A stretch of 8,726 nucleotides of DNA, taken from NCBI GenBank assembly GCA_039931435.1, contig JBDTRY010000167.1, positions 1 through 8,726 of the forward strand. The letters are read 5' to 3'. This stretch comes from JBDTRY01 sp039931435 (lineage in GTDB: Bacteria; Acidobacteriota; Thermoanaerobaculia; Gp7-AA8). Below the pieces are notes generated by a model. That model made no database searches, was not told the DNA's origin, and saw nothing but the letters and a program-made list of their open reading frames with translations. Of this stretch, positions 1-6,506 are shown one piece after another (within the stretch, counting starts at the first letter, position 1; each line of letters starts with the position of its first letter). Made by a program: the position numbers and the translations under genes.

Positions 1-305
1 CGGCGATTTTCATAGAGCGTCTGCAGAGCGCTCATGGAAGGATGGAATCCCATGCGGGAGTCAACCTTCAGGATGCTGGCGTCGGCGATGGCCAGGTTCG
101 GGCGCAGGGAACGGTATCGCGAGTCGGCGTAGGGGACGAACGTGTTCACGGTGTCGTTCCCGCCCGCCAGCTGCAGCACTACCAGAATTTTGCCGGGAGT
201 GAGATTCGCCCCCCAGGCGCTGCGGGCCACGAACTGGGGCGCCAGAAACGACACCGTCACTCCCAGGGCGCTCGATTTCAGAAAATCACGTCGTGTGTTG
301 GCCAT
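1..305 (-). CDS. DUF1501 family Tat-exported protein (5' part; runs off the left edge)
   Basis: Only the first 101 codons are in the window. The N-terminus is a twin-arginine signal: TRRDFLKSSAL at residues 4-14, then a hydrophobic stretch to about residue 24 and a likely cleavage region near ARSAWGA (27-33). The mature part starts with the DUF1501 signatures: LVVLQLAGGNDTVNTFVPY at 41-59 and MGFHPSMSALQTLY at 85-98. The start at 305 is well supported by AGGAGG at 311-316 with a 5-base spacer. The gene lies 12 bases downstream of the DUF1800 stop, so the two are almost certainly co-transcribed. DUF1501 proteins are folded-state exported proteins related to the sulfatase/alkaline phosphatase superfamily. 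Their substrate is not established, and the catalytic part is outside the window. Family assignment is firm; function is unknown. Confidence 0.9.
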   Translation of the reverse strand, partial: MANTRRDFLKSSALGVTVSFLAPQFVARSAWGANLTPGKILVVLQLAGGNDTVNTFVPYADSRYRSLRPNLAIADASILKVDSRMGFHPSMSALQTLYENR

Positions 306-317
306 GAATTCCTCCTG

Positions 318-1637
318 CTAGTAGGTCTGCCACTCGGGAAGCGAGAGGATCATGTGTGCAAGCCCGCGCTGCTTGGTGAGGAGAGCCGTGCCGTTCGGCA
401 GCGATCCGGAAGGTGCCACGTAGTTGATGAGCTGGCCCCTGGAACCGGCGGCGAGATCCAGCGGCCCCAGGCGCCGGAGAAAAAAGTCGACCATCTGGCC
501 AGGGGTGGTGAAACTCTGGCCGGCGATGAACGCCGCCGGATCGAAATAGAACGCCAGTGAGCCGGCTGTATTCATCCGAGTGAGCAGAGCCCCGGCGCTG
601 ATCCAGGCCAATCCGTCGTCCCATCCGGAGACGTCAGGCGGATTGAAGAGCGTCAGTCCTTCCAGACTCATGGCATTGAAGGAGAGGCGGCCCAGCTTGT
701 CGGTGGTGAGCAGAAGTTGCCGCGCGCCGATGACCGTATGATCGACCGGGGACTTCACCTTCGTCCACAGAGCCTGCGCTGAGTACATTTCCGGCGACTT
801 CAGGATCGCCGCCACGAGCACTTTCAGATCGGTCCCGCTATCGAGATAGATCCTGGCGAAGTTGTCGATCACCGTCTGGTCGGGACTGTCGTAGACGAGG
901 TAACTGAACAGTTTGCCGGCGATGAGCCGTCCGTGCGCGAACTCGCCCGTGGCGATGCGCACGATATCGTCGCCGTTCCAGTCCCCTACCCGCCCCAGAA
1001 AGTCCTTCTGGGTGTGGTCGTGATAGGCGTCGACGAAGAGAAACGTCCGGTCCGGACTCCTGTCTCCACCTTTGTATGTCCAGCCGGTAAAGGCCTTGGC
1101 CGCCGAGAATACGTCCGGCTCCGAGTAGTAGCCTTGTCCGAGCGTGAATAGCTCGAGCAGCTCCCGGCCGTAGTTTTCATTCGGATGCTCTTTGCGGCTG
1201 GTGTAGTTGTCGAGCCAGACGAGCATGGCGATGTCTTTGGAAACATCAATGGTGAGATCGACGAATTTGCCCGTGGCGTATCTGCGAAACAGATTGTTCT
1301 GAACGAGCATGAGCTCGGCGAGCCTGACCTTGCTGATGGCCGTAGCGAAGTGGTCGTGCAGGAAAAGCGTCATGCGCTCTTCCAGCGGGCGCGGTGAATA
1401 CACCATGCGGTAAATCCACCACTGGGCAATCCCCTGGAGGGTTGTGAGATCGAGATTGTAGGAGGCCAGGCGGGAATCCAGCGTCCCGGTGGGGATGGAT
1501 TCGAAGTTGATCAGCTTGTCGACGGCGAGATCGAGTCCGTCCTGAACGGCCTGGTCAATTTCCGCGCCGGTACCACCGAATGCGGCCCGCCGCAGGAGGT
1601 GTGCGGCGTTCTGTTCGTTCCATGCGATCGATGCCAT
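318..1637 (-). CDS. DUF1800 domain-containing protein
   Basis: A 439-residue protein with the DUF1800 (PF08811) landmarks in order: AAHLLRRAAFGG (11-22), ERMTLFLHDHFAT (87-99), NENYGRELLELFTLG (153-167), AKAFTGW (180-186), HDHTQKDFLG (206-215), a KSPVDHTVIGARQL segment (295-308) and FNPPDVSGWDDGLAW (331-345). It is about the usual family length and appears intact. I chose the ATG at 1637 because GGGAGGAG (1643-1650) sits 5 bases upstream and the family-like sequence starts there. The frame stays open a further 58 codons to 1811, but that stretch is not family-like and runs into the repeat region. No signal peptide or membrane segment is visible at the N-terminus, unlike the Tat-targeted DUF1501 partner just downstream. 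DUF1800 and DUF1501 genes are commonly paired in bacterial genomes; the biochemical role is unknown. The stop is TAG at 318-320. Confidence 0.92.
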   Translation of the reverse strand: MASIAWNEQNAAHLLRRAAFGGTGAEIDQAVQDGLDLAVDKLINFESIPTGTLDSRLASYNLDLTTLQGIAQWWIYRMVYSPRPLEERMTLFLHDHFATAISKVRLAELMLVQNNLFRRYATGKFVDLTIDVSKDIAMLVWLDNYTSRKEHPNENYGRELLELFTLGQGYYSEPDVFSAAKAFTGWTYKGGDRSPDRTFLFVDAYHDHTQKDFLGRVGDWNGDDIVRIATGEFAHGRLIAGKLFSYLVYDSPDQTVIDNFARIYLDSGTDLKVLVAAILKSPEMYSAQALWTKVKSPVDHTVIGARQLLLTTDKLGRLSFNAMSLEGLTLFNPPDVSGWDDGLAWISAGALLTRMNTAGSLAFYFDPAAFIAGQSFTTPGQMVDFFLRRLGPLDLAAGSRGQLINYVAPSGSLPNGTALLTKQRGLAHMILSLPEWQTY

Positions 1638-1770
1638 AACCGCTCCTCCCCTCGTGTCCTGCTCTCCGGGTTGAGAATTGGACGTCGGACACCGCCGGCC
1701 GTTTACCGGGCAGCGAAACAAAAGTCTACTCTCTAATGAAACGTCGCCGTTCTTTCGGGTCGCAGAGTGT

Positions 1771-1790
1771 TGGTCATCCTCAGAGAGCGC
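1771..1790. repeat. Degenerate second copy of the GTCATCCT repeat start
   Basis: Bases 1771-1790 match 1821-1840 at 16 of 20 positions, with an exact shared core GTCATCCT at 1773-1780 and 1823-1830, and the shared end GAGCGC. The copies are exactly 50 bases apart in direct orientation. This suggests a decayed neighbouring unit or local duplication at the edge of the palindromic element. Short, so only moderately certain. Confidence 0.45.
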
Positions 1791-1822
1791 CCTCGCTTGT
1801 AAGAAACTCACATGGGGCGCTT

Positions 1823-1923
1823 GTCATCCTGAAGGAGCGCAGCGACCGAAGGATCTCTTCAGCGAGGAATGGGCTGGCAACCGGGAAGGTGGAAGAGATC
1901 CTTCGCTCGACGCTCAGGATGAC
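1823..1923. repeat. Imperfect palindromic (REP/MITE-like) intergenic element
   Basis: The left arm (1823-1859) starts GTCATCCTGA and ends GAAGGATCTCTT. The reverse complement of the right arm (1893-1923) has the same 10-base start and the same 12-base end, with a middle part of different length and sequence (15 bases against 9). The arms flank a 33-base centre, so the RNA could fold into a long hairpin on either strand. From memory, GTCATCCTGA...GAAGGATCTC sequences are dispersed intergenic repeats in several high-G+C phyla including Acidobacteriota. No transposase is present. A copy downstream of trpC could stabilise or end the trp transcript, but this is inference. Confidence 0.75.
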
Positions 1924-1946
1924 AGCCGGCCATAGAGTTCGTCACC

Positions 1947-2005
1947 CTGGTTCAGCGCCCGCGGGATGACCGCGCTCATAGTTTTTTACCTCTGGTTCAG
2001 CGCCC
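1947..2005. repeat. 14-base direct repeat CTGGTTCAGCGCCC, two copies
   Basis: Exact copies lie at 1947-1960 and 1992-2005, with starts 45 bases apart. The first copy is inside a GTCACCC...GGGATGAC near-palindrome (1941-1970) whose reverse complement starts GTCATCC, as the larger element at 1823 does, so it may be another member of the same repeat class. Between the copies is a CGCGG/CCGCG stem (1960-1964 with 1970-1974, 5-base loop), followed on the plus strand by a run of six T at 1982-1987. No plus-strand gene needs a terminator here. Confidence 0.55.
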
Positions 2006-2014
2006 CCACGCTCC

Positions 2015-2041
2015 GGGTCCGGGATGGCAAACGCTGGACCC
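2015..2041 (-). other. Small hairpin 8 bases downstream of trpC
   Basis: GGGTCC at 2015-2020 pairs perfectly with GGACCC at 2036-2041 across a 15-base loop. It begins 8 bases after the trpC stop in the direction of transcription. No U run follows on the minus strand, so it does not meet the pattern of an intrinsic terminator. It could be a 3' stabilising stem or chance. Confidence 0.3.
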
Positions 2042-2049
2042 TTCAGCAA

Positions 2050-2841
2050 TTACGAACCGATCCCCCGTAGCATCTCCACGGCAACCCGCCGGTCGGCCTG
2101 ACGAAGCAGCGACTCCCCCACGAGAATGGCATCGAAGCCGGCGTTCTCCAGCCGGAGCGCATCGTCACGGGTTCGTACGCCGCTCTCAGCCACCGTGACC
2201 ACCGAGTCGGGAATGGACTTTCGCAGTCGCTCCGATGTAGCCAGATCCACGGCGAACGTTCGCAGATCGCGGTTGTTTACGCCCACGATCTGCGCACCTG
2301 CTTCCAGTGCCTGCTCGAGCTCCTGCTCGTCGTGGACTTCCACAAGTCCGTCGCGACCGAGCTCGGAGAGGATCGACAGGAACTCACGCAGGCGCGAGAC
2401 GTCGAGCACGGAGGACAGAAGGAGAACTGCATCGGCTCCTGCAGCAACGCCCCTGTAAATCTGAACGGGGTCGACGACGAAGTCCTTCATGACCACAGGG
2501 AGGCCCACCGATCGGGCGCGATAAACCCACTCCATCGAACCATGGAAGAAGTGAGGCTCCGTGACGACGGAGATTGCGCTGGCGCCGCCATCGCGGTACT
2601 GGGATGCGATGGCAACGACATCGGGATTCTCCACGATCGTCCCCGCAGACGGCGACGATCCTTTCACCTCCGCAATCACGGTGATGGGCCCCGTCCCCCG
2701 ACGGAGCGCGGACTGAAATGAGTGTTTGGTTTTCTGTGCGGCGCGGTTTCGGGCAGCGCGGTGCAAGGCCCGCCAGTCCACGACGTCGTGACGAAGGTCT
2801 TCCCGGGTGCGTTCGACGATCTGGCGCAGCACATCGTTCAT
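2050..2841 (-). CDS. trpC: Indole-3-glycerol-phosphate synthase
   Basis: A 263-residue single-domain (beta/alpha)8 barrel that converts carboxyphenylamino-deoxyribulose-phosphate to indole-3-glycerol phosphate, releasing CO2 and water, in the cytoplasm. Visible active-site segments: VIAEVKGSSPSAG (55-67, with E58 and K60), VVMKDFVVDPVQIY (116-129, K119), DAVLLL (137-142), GLVEVHDEQEL (165-175, E168), GVNNRDLRTF (187-196), VAESGVR (217-223) and ILVGESLL (239-246). Length is normal and it is not fused to TrpF. It starts at an ATG overlapping the trpA stop as ATGA, with no strong Shine-Dalgarno sequence, so it probably depends on coupling to trpA. It is the last gene of the cluster, whereas trpC more often lies between trpD and trpF or trpB; its stop is TAA. 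Product is certain. Confidence 0.97.
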   Translation of the reverse strand: MNDVLRQIVERTREDLRHDVVDWRALHRAARNRAAQKTKHSFQSALRRGTGPITVIAEVKGSSPSAGTIVENPDVVAIASQYRDGGASAISVVTEPHFFHGSMEWVYRARSVGLPVVMKDFVVDPVQIYRGVAAGADAVLLLSSVLDVSRLREFLSILSELGRDGLVEVHDEQELEQALEAGAQIVGVNNRDLRTFAVDLATSERLRKSIPDSVVTVAESGVRTRDDALRLENAGFDAILVGESLLRQADRRVAVEMLRGIGS

Positions 2842-3635
2842 GGCAATGGCACGCCGCCGAGGATCGCTCGCACGACATTCCCAGCCCGCCGTGGTGCTTC
2901 CCGGTCATCGCCCTCTCCGACAGCGTTCACGATGGCGCTGCCCACAACGACGGCGTCGCAGACCTCGCGGAGCTGCAGGAAATGTTCGCGCCGCGACACG
3001 CCGAACCCCACTGCCAGAGGATGCCGCAGAGTCTGGCGAATCGTTTTCAGCCGCTCAAGCAGACCTTCCGCCAGTTCACGTCTCGACCCGGTAACTCCGG
3101 TGGTCGATACGTAATAGACGAAGCCGTCACTGAACCGATCGATGAGACGCAGACGCCGGTCGGGAGTCGTGGGCGTTGCCAGAAAAATCATGACCAACCC
3201 GCTTCCGCGCATCGTCGCACGGAATTCATCCGCGGCCTCGGGAGGCAGGTCGGTGACGAGGACTCCGTCAATTCCGGACTCGGCGGCACGCTGTGCGAAC
3301 CTCACCAGCCCGTATCGCAGAATCGGGTTGAGATAGGAAAAGGCGATCAGGGGAATCGTGCTCTGTTCCCGGACAGAGGCCGCGATGCGAAAAACGTCGT
3401 CGATCGTCGTTCCTCTTTGCAGTGCTCGATAGGAAGCGGCCTGAATGACCGGGCCGTCCGCGATGGGATCGGAAAACGGTATCCCGAGTTCGATCAGGTC
3501 CGCTCCGCTGCGCTCCAGTTCGCGCACAATGTCCACGGTGACAGGAACATCCGGATCCCCGCAGGTCACGTAGGCGATGAGCCCGCAGCGCCGCTCTCCT
3601 CGGAGCCGCTTGAACGCGGCCGTGATCCGGTTCAC
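2838..3635 (-). CDS. trpA: Tryptophan synthase alpha subunit
   Basis: A 265-residue TIM barrel that cleaves indole-3-glycerol phosphate to glyceraldehyde-3-phosphate and indole, which passes to TrpB through the tunnel of the alpha2-beta2 complex. Both catalytic acids are present at the Escherichia coli numbering: E49 in LIELGIPFSDP (47-57) and D60 in IADGP. Also seen are the YVTCGDP segment (22-28), YLNPILRYG, VTDLPPEAADEF, VYYVSTTGVTGSR and the phosphate-binding FGVS and VVVGSAIV segments. The start is GTG at 3635, overlapping the trpB stop as GTGA; GGAGAG 9 bases upstream is a usable ribosome site. The trpC start overlaps its own stop. Product is certain. Confidence 0.97.
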   Translation of the reverse strand: MNRITAAFKRLRGERRCGLIAYVTCGDPDVPVTVDIVRELERSGADLIELGIPFSDPIADGPVIQAASYRALQRGTTIDDVFRIAASVREQSTIPLIAFSYLNPILRYGLVRFAQRAAESGIDGVLVTDLPPEAADEFRATMRGSGLVMIFLATPTTPDRRLRLIDRFSDGFVYYVSTTGVTGSRRELAEGLLERLKTIRQTLRHPLAVGFGVSRREHFLQLREVCDAVVVGSAIVNAVGEGDDREAPRRAGNVVRAILGGVPLP

Positions 3636-4831
3636 TGGCCCGGGCTCTCCATCGCTGAAACCTGCGGTACATCCTTGTCTCCCCGGCCGGAGAGATTCAC
3701 CAGGACGATTGTTCCGCGCCCCAGTTTTTTCCCTTCTCGCATCAGATAACCGAGCGCATGGGCCGACTCCAGCGCCGGAATAATTCCCTCGGTTCGGCTG
3801 AGACGATGGAACGCCTGAAGGGCGAGATCGTCGTCGCAGACGTCGAACTCCACCCGCCCCTGCTGCGCGAGCCAGGCGTGCTCCGGACCAACCGACGGGT
3901 AATCCAGACCGGCTGAGATCGAATGGGTCTCACTGATCTGACCCCAGGCGTCCTGCAGCACGAGAGATCGCGTACCGTGCAGCGTTCCAGGAGCACCGCC
4001 CCGGAATCTCGCAGCGTGATCCCCGAGACCCGTTCCGCGGCCGCCCGCTTCAACGCCGATAAGCCGTACGTTCTCGAACGGAACGAAATCGTGAAAAAGG
4101 CCGATGGCGTTCGAACCACCGCCGACACAGGCTACGGCCACGTCGGGCAGCCGGCCGGTACGCCTCTTCATCTGGCCGAGAGCTTCGCGGCCGATGACGG
4201 ACTGAAAATCACGAACCATCATCGGGTAGGGATGTGGCCCGAGGACGGAACCGAGAATGTAGTGCGTGCTCGTCACATTTGTGACCCAGTCGCGAATCGC
4301 TTCGTTGATTGCGTCCTTCAAGGTGCGGCTGCCGCTGGCCACGGGAATCACTTCAGCGCCCAGCAGGCGCATGCGAAACACGTTCAACTCCTGGCGGGCC
4401 ATATCCACCTCGCCCATATAGACGTGGCATTCCAGGCCGAGCAGGGCACATGCTGTCGCTGTGGCCACACCGTGCTGGCCGGCGCCCGTCTCGGCGATGA
4501 TGCGCTGCTTGCCCATGCGACGGGCCAGCAGGGCCTGACCGACGGCGTTGTTGATCTTGTGGGCGCCGGTGTGATTGAGATCTTCCCGCTTCAAAAACAG
4601 GCGCACGCCACCGCATTCTTCGGCGAAGCGTCGGGCCTCGGTCAGCGGCGTCGGCCGCCCGGTGTAGTTCCTGTAGACTTCGTCGATTTCCTGGCGGAAG
4701 GTCTTGTCCCGCTTCGCGCTGCGGTAGGCGCGCTCCAGTTCCTCGAGCGGAGTGATGAGTGTTTCCGGTACGAACCTGCCGCCGAATTCGCCGAAATAGC
4801 CGTTGCGATCCGGGAGGGTTGGTCTGGGCAT
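3632..4831 (-). CDS. trpB: Tryptophan synthase beta subunit
   Basis: A 399-residue PLP enzyme that condenses indole with L-serine to give L-tryptophan, partner of TrpA. Landmarks: GYFGEFGGRFVPET at 11-24, the PLP-lysine segment LNHTGAHKINN (85-95, K92), AETGAGQHGVA (113-123, with the E114 seen near the substrate), the phosphate-binding GGGSNAIG (237-244) and SGRGDKD (381-387). It is a TrpB1-type chain that fits pairing with the adjacent TrpA. I chose the ATG at 4831 because it gives the canonical N-terminus, overlaps the trpF stop by one base (TGATG) and has GGGAG 5 bases upstream. The frame stays open upstream to 5089, but that part lies inside trpF. Complete, with no missing key residue. 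Confidence 0.98.
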   Translation of the reverse strand: MPRPTLPDRNGYFGEFGGRFVPETLITPLEELERAYRSAKRDKTFRQEIDEVYRNYTGRPTPLTEARRFAEECGGVRLFLKREDLNHTGAHKINNAVGQALLARRMGKQRIIAETGAGQHGVATATACALLGLECHVYMGEVDMARQELNVFRMRLLGAEVIPVASGSRTLKDAINEAIRDWVTNVTSTHYILGSVLGPHPYPMMVRDFQSVIGREALGQMKRRTGRLPDVAVACVGGGSNAIGLFHDFVPFENVRLIGVEAGGRGTGLGDHAARFRGGAPGTLHGTRSLVLQDAWGQISETHSISAGLDYPSVGPEHAWLAQQGRVEFDVCDDDLALQAFHRLSRTEGIIPALESAHALGYLMREGKKLGRGTIVLVNLSGRGDKDVPQVSAMESPGQ

Positions 4832-5457
4832 CAAGCTCCCTTCCTCACAGCCTGGATGAGCTGGCGGATTTTGTCTCTCGACTTCACACCTGGCGCATCC
4901 TCGACGCCGCTGGCCACGTCGAGCCCATCCGGCCTGATCACCGCGACGGCTCGCCGGACATTGTCCGGCCGCAGGCCCCCAGCGAGAAAAAACGGTTTGT
5001 CTCTGGGAGCCTGAGCCATCACGCTCCAGTCGAATGCCTGGCCAGTCCCGCCTGGGACGAACTGATGGAAGGAATCGAAGAGAAACCACGAGGCAATCTC
5101 GTAGGCAGAGGTATCGGGCAGCTTGCCCGCAAGGCGAAACACCTTGATGGAGTCGATCCCTATGCCCGCCAAAAGCTCGGGCGATTCCGAGCCGTGGAAC
5201 TGAATCAGATCAAAACCGGCTTCTTCAGCGATGCTCTTCACGGTAGGGGGCGACTCATCGACAAAAACGGCAACGAGCCGGACCGCTGCGCCGGATTGCC
5301 GAACGGCGGAAGCGATTCGCACTGCCTGCGCACGCTCTACGCGTCTGGGTGAGGAAGGAACGAAGTTCAGACCGATGAAATCAGCTCCTTCATCGACGGC
5401 GCAGAGCGCGTCATCGACTCGGGTAATTCCGCAGATCTTGATCATCGGTGTCGTCAT
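4831..5457 (-). CDS. trpF: Phosphoribosylanthranilate isomerase
   Basis: A 208-residue TIM barrel that isomerises N-(5-phosphoribosyl)anthranilate to the carboxyphenylamino-deoxyribulose-phosphate used by TrpC. Visible motifs: IKICGITR (6-13, with the catalytic-type cysteine), FIGLNFVPSSPR, VAVFVDES, IQFHGSE, then FDSF followed by GGTGQAFDW (catalytic-type aspartate), FLAGGLRPDNV and DVASGVED. The start is uncertain. I prefer ATG at 5457; ATG at 5445 gives the shortest family-like N-terminus, and a GTG at 5496 would overlap the trpD stop as GTGA but adds 13 residues not typical of the family. It sits between trpD and trpB as a free-standing enzyme, not fused to TrpC. Product is certain. Confidence 0.95.
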   Translation of the reverse strand: MTTPMIKICGITRVDDALCAVDEGADFIGLNFVPSSPRRVERAQAVRIASAVRQSGAAVRLVAVFVDESPPTVKSIAEEAGFDLIQFHGSESPELLAGIGIDSIKVFRLAGKLPDTSAYEIASWFLFDSFHQFVPGGTGQAFDWSVMAQAPRDKPFFLAGGLRPDNVRRAVAVIRPDGLDVASGVEDAPGVKSRDKIRQLIQAVRKGA

Positions 5458-5492
5458 CTCCCCGCCACTTCTCCGCGAATCGAATTCTCCTG

Positions 5493-6506
5493 TCACTGCG
5501 CATTCGTCGCCTGAATGAGCTCTTTGAGCTTGCCCATGGCACTGCCGGAATCGATCGATTCCCTGGACGCCGTCACTCCCTCAGCGAGTGAAGTCACGGA
5601 TCCCGATACGTAGAGCGCCGCAGCGGCGTTGGCCAGCACTACGTCTCGGACCGCACCCTCACCGCCCCGCAACACTGCCTTGGCTATTCGGGCGTTCGCC
5701 TTCGAATCACCTCCGAGAATCGTTTCCAGCGGATAGGATCGGAGACCCAGCTCTTCGGGAGTGACTCGATAGCAGTTGATCTCACCGTTTTTCAGCTCAC
5801 AGATCTCCGTGGGAGCAGAAATCGAGATTTCGTCCAGGCCGTCCAGGCTGTGCACAACAAGGGCGTGCCGCGATCCCAGAGCGCGAAGCACTTCGGCAAC
5901 GGTACGAACGAGGTCAGAGGCATAGACACCGACCACCTGCGATTGGGCGAAGGCCGGATTCGTCAATGGACCGAGCAGATTGAAAATCGTGCGCACTCCG
6001 AGGTCCCTGCGCACCGCTGCCATGGAGGCCATGGCCGGGTGAAGCCTGGGAGCAAACAGAAAGGAGATGCCCACTTCATGGAGCACCTCGTTCACCCTTC
6101 TTGCATCGATATCGATGTTCACGCCCAGCGCCGTGAGAACATCGGCACTGCCGCAGCTCGATGAGACGGCGTGATTGCCATGCTTGGCAACTCTGGCGCC
6201 CGCCCCGGCGGCAACGAAGGCGGACACCGTGGAAATGTTGAAGGTTCCCCGCCCGTCACCTCCCGTCCCGCAGGTATCGATCAGACCCTCGGCCTCGATC
6301 CCCAGGGGCACGACGCGTTCACGCATGGCCATGGCAGCGCCCGTGATCTCCTCCACGGTCTCGCCTTTCATGCGCAGCGCGACGAGAAATCCACTTTTCT
6401 GGATGTCACTGGCTTTGCCATCCATGATCTCGCCGAAAACCTCATGCATCTCGTCGCGTCCGAGGTTTTCACCGCCGACCACTTTCTTGATCGATTCTGC
6501 AATCAT
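5493..6506 (-). CDS. trpD: Anthranilate phosphoribosyltransferase
   Basis: A 337-residue enzyme joining anthranilate and PRPP to form N-(5-phosphoribosyl)anthranilate with release of pyrophosphate. An alpha-helical N-terminal region (about 1-70) is followed by the glycosyltransferase family 3 domain: the PRPP loop DTCGTGGDGRGTFNIST (77-93), AKHGNHAVSS (107-116), RRDLGVRTIFNLLGPLTNP (166-184) and the metal-binding-type DGLDE (222-226). There is no fused TrpG glutaminase domain. The ATG start overlaps the hisS stop as ATGA, with AGGA at 6513-6516 six bases upstream, so translation is probably coupled to hisS. No trpE or trpG is next to it; the anthranilate source is therefore outside this window. 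Confidence 0.97.
   Translation of the reverse strand: MIAESIKKVVGGENLGRDEMHEVFGEIMDGKASDIQKSGFLVALRMKGETVEEITGAAMAMRERVVPLGIEAEGLIDTCGTGGDGRGTFNISTVSAFVAAGAGARVAKHGNHAVSSSCGSADVLTALGVNIDIDARRVNEVLHEVGISFLFAPRLHPAMASMAAVRRDLGVRTIFNLLGPLTNPAFAQSQVVGVYASDLVRTVAEVLRALGSRHALVVHSLDGLDEISISAPTEICELKNGEINCYRVTPEELGLRSYPLETILGGDSKANARIAKAVLRGGEGAVRDVVLANAAAALYVSGSVTSLAEGVTASRESIDSGSAMGKLKELIQATNAQ

Larger units (their letters stand above)
1638..2049. other. 412-base intergenic repeat region between trpC and the DUF1800 gene
   Basis: No credible gene lies here. The stretch separates the trp cluster from the DUF1800/DUF1501 pair and must hold the 3' end of the trp transcript and probably a promoter for the pair, but I see no convincing -35/-10 match on the minus strand. 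It carries GTCATCCT-type repeats, a long imperfect palindrome, a 14-base direct repeat and a short hairpin near trpC. No clear intrinsic terminator (stem followed by a U run) is visible in the minus-strand direction. Short open frames across the region are produced by the repeats and look like no known protein. Confidence 0.75.

Noticed and set aside
1638..1811. 58-codon N-terminal extension of the DUF1800 gene
   Set aside because: The extension is unlike the family, is not a signal peptide and enters the repeat region, while a strong ribosome site directly precedes the ATG at 1637.
1678..1969. Two short plus-strand open frames across the intergenic repeats
   Set aside because: They are made largely of repeat sequence, lack ribosome sites and match no known family.
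1771..2005. CRISPR array
   Set aside because: The repeats are few, unequal and palindromic with irregular spacing, and no cas gene is present.
2015..2041. Intrinsic terminator after trpC
   Set aside because: The 6-bp stem is present, but the loop is long and no U run follows on the minus strand.
2718..3749. Long plus-strand open frame of 343 codons opposite trpA
   Set aside because: Antisense shadow of trpA and the start of trpC; no recognisable domain or ribosome site.
3923..5014. Long plus-strand open frame of 363 codons opposite trpB and trpF
   Set aside because: It lies fully antisense to two certain genes, resembles no known protein, and is expected from the codon bias of high-G+C genes.
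4832..5089. Upstream extension of trpB inside trpF
   Set aside because: TrpB starts canonically at 4831 with a good ribosome site; the extra codons overlap trpF in another frame.
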